NCBI GenBank assembly: GCA_900754525.1
Contig: CAAEDE010000005.1
Coordinates: forward strand, 9,757-73,756
Length of the DNA: 64,000 nt
Reading direction: 5' to 3'
Source: an uncultured Collinsella sp.
GTDB lineage: Bacteria; Actinomycetota; Coriobacteriia; Coriobacteriales; Coriobacteriaceae
Position 1 is the first letter of the stretch. Each line of letters opens with the position of its first letter. The notes under the pieces are model-generated. The model made no database searches, was not told the origin of the DNA, and saw only the letters and a list, made by a program, of their open reading frames with translations. The translations under genes were made by a program, and so were the position numbers. Of this stretch, positions 60,479-64,000 are shown one piece after another.

Positions 60479-61912
60479 ATGGCTGTTATTAATGTGTTGC
60501 CTTCGGATGGGAAGGTTATTGACGAGGGTCCTGTTGGTTGCTCTATTGATGTTTGCTGTGATGACTTTCGTCATCTCGATATTGGACTGCCGCCCGAGAT
60601 TCTTCGACTCAAGGATGCCGGATATTTGACGCAGGCTGTTGCGGCTTGTGATCGTCTTTTGAGGCAGAATCCTGAGCCTTCCCTGGCAGCCTGCGTTCGT
60701 GCCGAGCGGTATCGCATGCTTGAGACGCCACTTCATTTTTCGGTGCCGCGTGATCGAGCCATTGCGATGATTCGCGAGGAGTGGCCTGAGTTTACCGAGG
60801 AGCAGTTTGACGATCTGATTGACCGTAAGCGTATTGACTGGCGCTTTATCGACGGCGAGCTGTTCGTTCTCGACAACTTCCTCGATTCGCTTCGCGTATA
60901 TCCCAAAGAGGTCCCCGGCATGCGTCCCGATCCTACGGACGGAATTGCACTGCGCAACGAGATGCTCAAGGAGATGGAGTCGCAAAACGGATTGGCTCGC
61001 GTCATTACGCTTAAAGCGTCTGTGTCTGTCCCCGGCGCTCTGGAGGGGGAGACCGTTTGCGCTTGGCTTCCCGTAGCCGCCACCTGCCGCCAACAGTCTC
61101 AGGTCGAGATTCTCGACATGACGCCGGAGGGTGCTGTTGCTCCCGCGAATGCTTCGGCGCGTACCGTCTCGTGGTCTTCTTCGAGTGTGCGCTCATTCTC
61201 GGTGACTTATCGTTATCACATCGATGCTGCTTATTGTGATGTCTACGGTGGCACACTTCCGGTTCATCCGCGTATGGACGCGCCTCTGCCCGAGGATATT
61301 TCCGAGGACCGTCCGCACATTGCATTTACGCCGTATCTGCAGCAGCTGACGGCCGGTGTTGTTGACGGACTCGAGGATCCGCTCGATCGCGCCCGTGCTA
61401 TCTATGATTACCTGACGCAGCATATCGACTATCGCTATCAGCCGCCGTACTTGCTTTTGGGATCTATTGCCGATGACTGTGCGCATTCGCTCCGCGGCGA
61501 TTGCGGCGTTATGGCGCTCACGTTTATCACCATGTGCCGTATCGCGGGCGTGCCTGCCCGTTGGCAGAGCGGCCTGTATGTTGCGCCCGATTCGGTGGGG
61601 TCGCACGACTGGGCAGAGTTCTATACGCCGCAGACCGGTTGGCTCAACGCCGACGTGTCATTTGGATCTTCTGCTCGCAGGATGGGGGAGGAGTGGCGCC
61701 GCCGTCACTACTTTGGCAATCTCGACCCGTGGCGTATGGTGGCCAACAATCGATTCCAGGCAGAGTTTGAGCCCTCTTTCGACGGCATGCGCGAGGACCC
61801 TTACGATAACCAGATGGGCGAGGCTTCGGTCGACGGTCGCGGATGCCGTCAGCGCGAGATGCTCCGCACGGTCGAACTCATCGAAATGCTCGAAGTTCCA
61901 TTTTCGGACTAA
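60479..61912 (+). CDS. Transglutaminase-like protease-fold protein
   Basis: A 477-residue protein with a C-terminal transglutaminase-like core: Cys in RGDCGVMALTF (about residue 340), His in SHDWAEFY (about 375) and Asp in NADVSFG (about 390), the complete catalytic triad of the family. The N-terminal 300 residues hold helical (VPRDRAIAMIREEWPEFTEE) and beta-rich parts typical of large bacterial transglutaminase-like proteins. It may cleave or cross-link peptides; there is no signal peptide. I use the ATG at 60479 with GGAG 9 bases upstream; an ATG at 60443 directly after a T-rich repeat has no site. Confidence 0.8.
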   Translation: MAVINVLPSDGKVIDEGPVGCSIDVCCDDFRHLDIGLPPEILRLKDAGYLTQAVAACDRLLRQNPEPSLAACVRAERYRMLETPLHFSVPRDRAIAMIREEWPEFTEEQFDDLIDRKRIDWRFIDGELFVLDNFLDSLRVYPKEVPGMRPDPTDGIALRNEMLKEMESQNGLARVITLKASVSVPGALEGETVCAWLPVAATCRQQSQVEILDMTPEGAVAPANASARTVSWSSSSVRSFSVTYRYHIDAAYCDVYGGTLPVHPRMDAPLPEDISEDRPHIAFTPYLQQLTAGVVDGLEDPLDRARAIYDYLTQHIDYRYQPPYLLLGSIADDCAHSLRGDCGVMALTFITMCRIAGVPARWQSGLYVAPDSVGSHDWAEFYTPQTGWLNADVSFGSSARRMGEEWRRRHYFGNLDPWRMVANNRFQAEFEPSFDGMREDPYDNQMGEASVDGRGCRQREMLRTVELIEMLEVPFSD

Positions 61913-61951
61913 TCGGTAGAAAGCTGTGATAAACTAACTCACGCATTACGT

Positions 61952-62038
61952 GCCCGAGTGGCGGAATTGGCAGACGCAGTGGACTCAAAATCCACCGTTG
62001 GCAACAACGTGCGAGTTCGAGTCTCGCCTCGGGCACCA
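61952..62038 (+). tRNA. tRNA-Leu (anticodon CAA)
   Basis: An 87-base cloverleaf with the acceptor GCCCGAG (61952-61958) pairing CTCGGGC (62028-62034), a D-arm with GGCGGAATTGGCAGACGC, the anticodon arm GTGGA-CTCAAAA-TCCAC (anticodon CAA), a long variable arm as in Leu tRNAs (GTTGGCAACAAC) and the T-arm GCGAGTTCGAGTCTCGC. CCA is encoded. It reads UUG codons. Confidence 0.95.
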
Positions 62039-62268
62039 TATATGCAAGCGAGCGTTCAAGGGGGGGTTGCGGCCCCCTTTTTCGTGCCGAACTCACGTGA
62101 GCGCGCGAAGCGTTAAGCAAACAGGCCTGTGGCCTGTTTGTAGCGGAGCGTGGCGAGGGCGCCGCGCGTCCGAAGCCCGGGGCTTCGCGAAGCGAAGGCC
62201 CTTCGAGTCTCGCCTCGGGCACCATACATGCAAGTGAGCGTTCAAGGGGGTTGCGGCCCCTTTTCGTG
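62016..62268. repeat. Duplicated tRNA-Leu 3' end, attachment-site-like scar
   Basis: The last 23 bases of the tRNA plus its downstream terminator (62016-62086) recur at 62202-62268 with only two substitutions and small changes in G-run length. The 115 bases between (62087-62201) carry short palindromes (AACAGGC/GCCTGTT, GGGCTTCGC/GCGAAG) and no gene. This is what remains when an integrative element enters at a tRNA 3' end and is lost or reduced. Confidence 0.7.
62064..62084 (+). terminator. Terminator of tRNA-Leu
   Basis: GGGGG and CCCCC around GTTGCGG form a short stem, followed by five T. The second copy at 62244-62264 has the same form. Confidence 0.6.
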
Positions 62269-62432
62269 TACGTAATGTGATAATGCGCTGTACGTGTTAT
62301 TATTCGCAAGGCGTTGTTCCCGCAATGCCCTAAAGAGGAACCCGAGGGTTCCCACCTTTTGGCGCCAATGAGCAGCTGACTGGTCATACAAATTAGATTC
62401 CCTTCCTCAAATCGAGGATGTCTATGTGTACG

Positions 62433-62466
62433 ACCTGGTTGCTGAGAAGCGCCGGGTTATTTTTTT
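62433..62466 (+). promoter_or_regulatory. Terminator-like hairpin in the infC leader (attenuator)
   Basis: ACCTGG (62433-62438) pairs with CCGGGT (62452-62457, one G-U pair) and is followed by seven T just before the infC ribosome binding site. A second hairpin (GGAACC/GGTTCC near 62337-62352) lies upstream. In B. subtilis and relatives this operon is controlled by ribosomal protein L20 through such a leader terminator, so L20 attenuation is a fair inference. Confidence 0.45.
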
Positions 62467-62485
62467 ATGAATGGAGGTAGGGAAA

Positions 62486-63040
62486 ATAGCTAAGTCTGAT
62501 GACACCCGCATCAACGACGAGATTACTGCATCTTCGTGCCGTTTGATTGGCGTCGATGGCTCTCAGCTCGGCCTGTTCGCCATCCGCGATGCCCAGCGCG
62601 TCGCCGACGATCAGGGTCTCGACCTGGTCGAGATCGCTCCCAACGCGGAGCCGCCGGTCTGCAAGGTCATGGACTACGGTAAGTTCAAGTACCAGCAGGC
62701 CATGAAGGCCAAGGCTGCTCGTAAGAACCAGTCCAAGGTCGAGGTCAAGGAAATGAAGTTCCGACCCAAGATCGACGTTGGCGACTACGAGACCAAGAAG
62801 GGCCACGTTCTGCGTTTCCTCAAGAAGGGCGCACGCGTTAAGATCACCATCATGTTCCGCGGCCGTGAGATGGCTCACCCGGAGCAGGGCCTTAACGTTC
62901 TCGAGCGCCTCGGCGAGGATCTCAAGCCTTACGCTACGGTCGAGTCCAAGCCTAAGATGGAAGGCCGTAACATGCTTATGCTGCTCGCCCCGATTAAGGG
63001 CGCCTTTGATGAGGATAAAGCGGCAAGCGATACCAAGTAA
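62486..63040 (+). CDS. infC: Translation initiation factor IF-3 with ATA start codon
   Basis: A 184-residue factor that binds the 30S subunit and checks start codons. Motifs: RINDEI, EIAPNAEPPVCKVMDYGKFK and VKEMKFRPKIDVGDYETK. The only strong binding site, GGAGGTAGGG, lies 7 bases before an ATA at 62486, in frame with the body; the nearest ATG (62471) lies inside that site with nothing upstream. Non-AUG starts (AUU, AUC, AUA) are a known autoregulatory feature of infC, since IF-3 discriminates against its own start codon. infC is followed by rpmI and rplT, the standard order. Confidence 0.93.
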   Translation: MAKSDDTRINDEITASSCRLIGVDGSQLGLFAIRDAQRVADDQGLDLVEIAPNAEPPVCKVMDYGKFKYQQAMKAKAARKNQSKVEVKEMKFRPKIDVGDYETKKGHVLRFLKKGARVKITIMFRGREMAHPEQGLNVLERLGEDLKPYATVESKPKMEGRNMLMLLAPIKGAFDEDKAASDTK

Positions 63041-63072
63041 CTAGTGTTCTGTAACCGATTAAGGAGTATTTC

Positions 63073-63264
63073 ATGCCTAAGATGAAGTCCCACAGCGGCA
63101 CCAAGAAGCGTTTCCGCAAGACTGGTACCGGCAAGCTTATGCGCGCCAAGGCTTTCAAGAGCCACATCCTGAGCAAGAAGTCCACCAAGCGTAAGCGTGG
63201 CTTCCGTCAGGAGACCGAGATCGCCGCTGCCGACCGCAAGGTCATCAAGTCGCGTCTCGCCTAA
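63073..63264 (+). CDS. rpmI: Ribosomal protein L35
   Basis: A 63-residue basic protein of the large subunit: KMKSHSGTKKRFRKTGTGKL at the start, HILSKKSTKRKR in the middle. AAGGAG lies 7 bases before the ATG, in the infC-rpmI-rplT operon. Confidence 0.97.
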   Translation: MPKMKSHSGTKKRFRKTGTGKLMRAKAFKSHILSKKSTKRKRGFRQETEIAAADRKVIKSRLA

Positions 63265-63310
63265 GTTCGCGTTCCCGTTTTTCGTTTTACCGTCTAGGAG
63301 TTGATAGAAC

Positions 63311-63670
63311 ATGGCACGTATTAAGCGCGCTGTTGCCGCCAAGAAGAAGCGCCGTACCGTTATGCACCGTGCGAAGGGTTACTACGGTGCCGCTTCGCGT
63401 ACTTACAAGCATGCTAAAGAGCAGGTCCAGCACTCCCTGCAGTATCAGTATCGTGATCGCCGCAACAAGAAGCGCGAGATCCGTTCTCTCTGGATCACTC
63501 GTATCAACGCTGCTGCTCGCCTGAACGACATCTCTTACTCTCAGTTCATGCACGGCCTGAAGGTTGCCGGCATCGAGCTCGACCGCAAGGTCCTGGCTCA
63601 GATGGCTTACGAGGACATCGAGTCCTTCAACGAGCTGGCCACCATCGCCAAGAAGGCTCTCGAGGCCTAA
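63311..63670 (+). CDS. rplT: Ribosomal protein L20
   Basis: A 119-residue large-subunit protein: MARIKRAVAAKKKRR, LKLAKGYYG-type motif (HRAKGYYGAASRTYKHAKEQ), YRDRRNKKREIRSLWI and INAAARLNDISYSQFMHGLK. It binds 23S rRNA and in many bacteria represses its own operon by binding the leader, which fits the hairpins before infC. AGGAG precedes the ATG. Confidence 0.97.
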   Translation: MARIKRAVAAKKKRRTVMHRAKGYYGAASRTYKHAKEQVQHSLQYQYRDRRNKKREIRSLWITRINAAARLNDISYSQFMHGLKVAGIELDRKVLAQMAYEDIESFNELATIAKKALEA

Positions 63671-63690
63671 TAGATTCTCTTGAATCGCTA

Positions 63691-63727
63691 GGGGAGTGTC
63701 GCGTTATGCGCGGCGCTCCCTCTTTTT
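63691..63727 (+). terminator. Terminator of the infC-rpmI-rplT operon
   Basis: A 12-bp stem with two G-U pairs (GGGAGTGTCGCG at 63692-63703 with CGCGGCGCTCCC at 63709-63720) followed by TCTTTTTAT. Confidence 0.85.
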
Positions 63728-63729
63728 AT

Positions 63730-64000
63730 CTGAAGCGCTGGTTTATATAGCAAAAGCGCGGGTAGATAGACACTTACAGGTGACCGATCTTTATATATCT
63801 CTTAACCGAAGGGTCATCATCTGATGCGTGCAGTATTTCTGCACCAGCCTTTCTATGACTTATATAGGAAGCAATATATTGTGTAGGACTTGTGAAGAGT
63901 GGAATTGACGTCCCACGGCGCCCCTCCGGTCTGGCAATATATCTCCTTGCCGCGCGGCCCGGTCGGACCGGATCAGCCGCGGGGCGTGCACCTTGAGAAC
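63730..64000 (+). promoter_or_regulatory. Probable promoter and leader of an rRNA operon
   Basis: An AT-rich part (63740-63890, several TATATA stretches) is followed by a GC-rich, strongly self-pairing part (CCGGTC...GACCGG, GGCAA...TTGCC) that ends in CACCTTGAGAAC. A TTGAGAAC box before 16S rRNA is typical of actinobacterial rRNA leaders. The 16S gene itself would start beyond the window edge, so this remains an inference. Confidence 0.45.

Noticed and set aside
61950..62237. 95-codon frame across tRNA-Leu and its duplicated end
   Set aside because: It translates the tRNA and its repeat; the repeated peptide is an artefact of the DNA duplication.
1..64000. CRISPR array, IS element or prophage
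   Set aside because: No regularly spaced repeats, transposase, integrase or phage structural genes were seen; the palindromic elements are single intergenic units.

Overview
The window is GC-rich bacterial chromosome with dense genes, strong AGGAGG-type ribosome binding sites and frequent GTG starts. The gene content fits an anaerobic actinobacterium: a rubredoxin-first rubrerythrin, an Etf-linked lactate dehydrogenase with two ferredoxin clusters in EtfA, a DUF3516 helicase, a single-chain PurL, and a TTGAGAAC-type pre-16S leader at the right edge. I read it as a gut Coriobacteriia member, most likely Collinsella or a close relative. That is inference from protein style, not a database match.

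Layout. 1-5.2 kb: rubrerythrin, an alcohol/aldehyde dehydrogenase pair, a 27-codon hydrophobic peptide gene that looks like a type I toxin, a HIRAN protein, a small charged protein and a phosphoesterase. 5.2-16.7 kb: a DUF2130 coiled-coil protein, a DUF3516 RNA helicase, three RNA-modification candidates (TrmB, a Trm9/ALKBH8-like methyltransferase, bacterial Elp3), an XRE regulator paired with a DUF4097 protein, and a spermidine-synthase-fold protein. 16.7-22.3 kb (minus strand): TerB-domain protein, BrxD-like ATPase and DEVH helicase, the composition of the Shango anti-phage system. 22.4-26.5 kb: a DUF554 membrane protein and a five-gene operon of exported proteins, including a very small sortase substrate.

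26.8-36 kb: lactate dehydrogenase-EtfB-EtfA, an HD hydrolase, AzlC/AzlD, KdgT, a membrane GGDEF protein and a drug/metabolite exporter. 36-43.2 kb: PurL, a cation/proton antiporter and homoserine dehydrogenase. 43.4-49.8 kb: a complete branched-chain amino acid ABC importer with two tandem binding lipoproteins. 49.9-60.2 kb: CutC, a GalT/HIT-fold protein, a bile-acid-symporter-family carrier, a RecJ nuclease fused to a RecQ-like helicase, the RelA/SpoT enzyme, a metallo-beta-lactamase-fold hydrolase and class II aldolase. 60.4-64 kb: a transglutaminase-like protein, tRNA-Leu(CAA) with a duplicated 3' end, infC-rpmI-rplT with an unusual ATA start, and the apparent leader of an rRNA operon.

Intergenic regions carry several unrelated palindromic elements (5129, 9903, 19247, 41618, 49821) that look like dispersed repeats. 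No IS element, prophage or CRISPR array is visible. Most of the window is core metabolism. The accessory or most unusual parts are the toxin-like locus (3.56-3.88 kb), the Shango-like block, the surface-protein operon, the Elp3/Trm9-like pair, the RecJ-helicase fusion and the tRNA-Leu scar.
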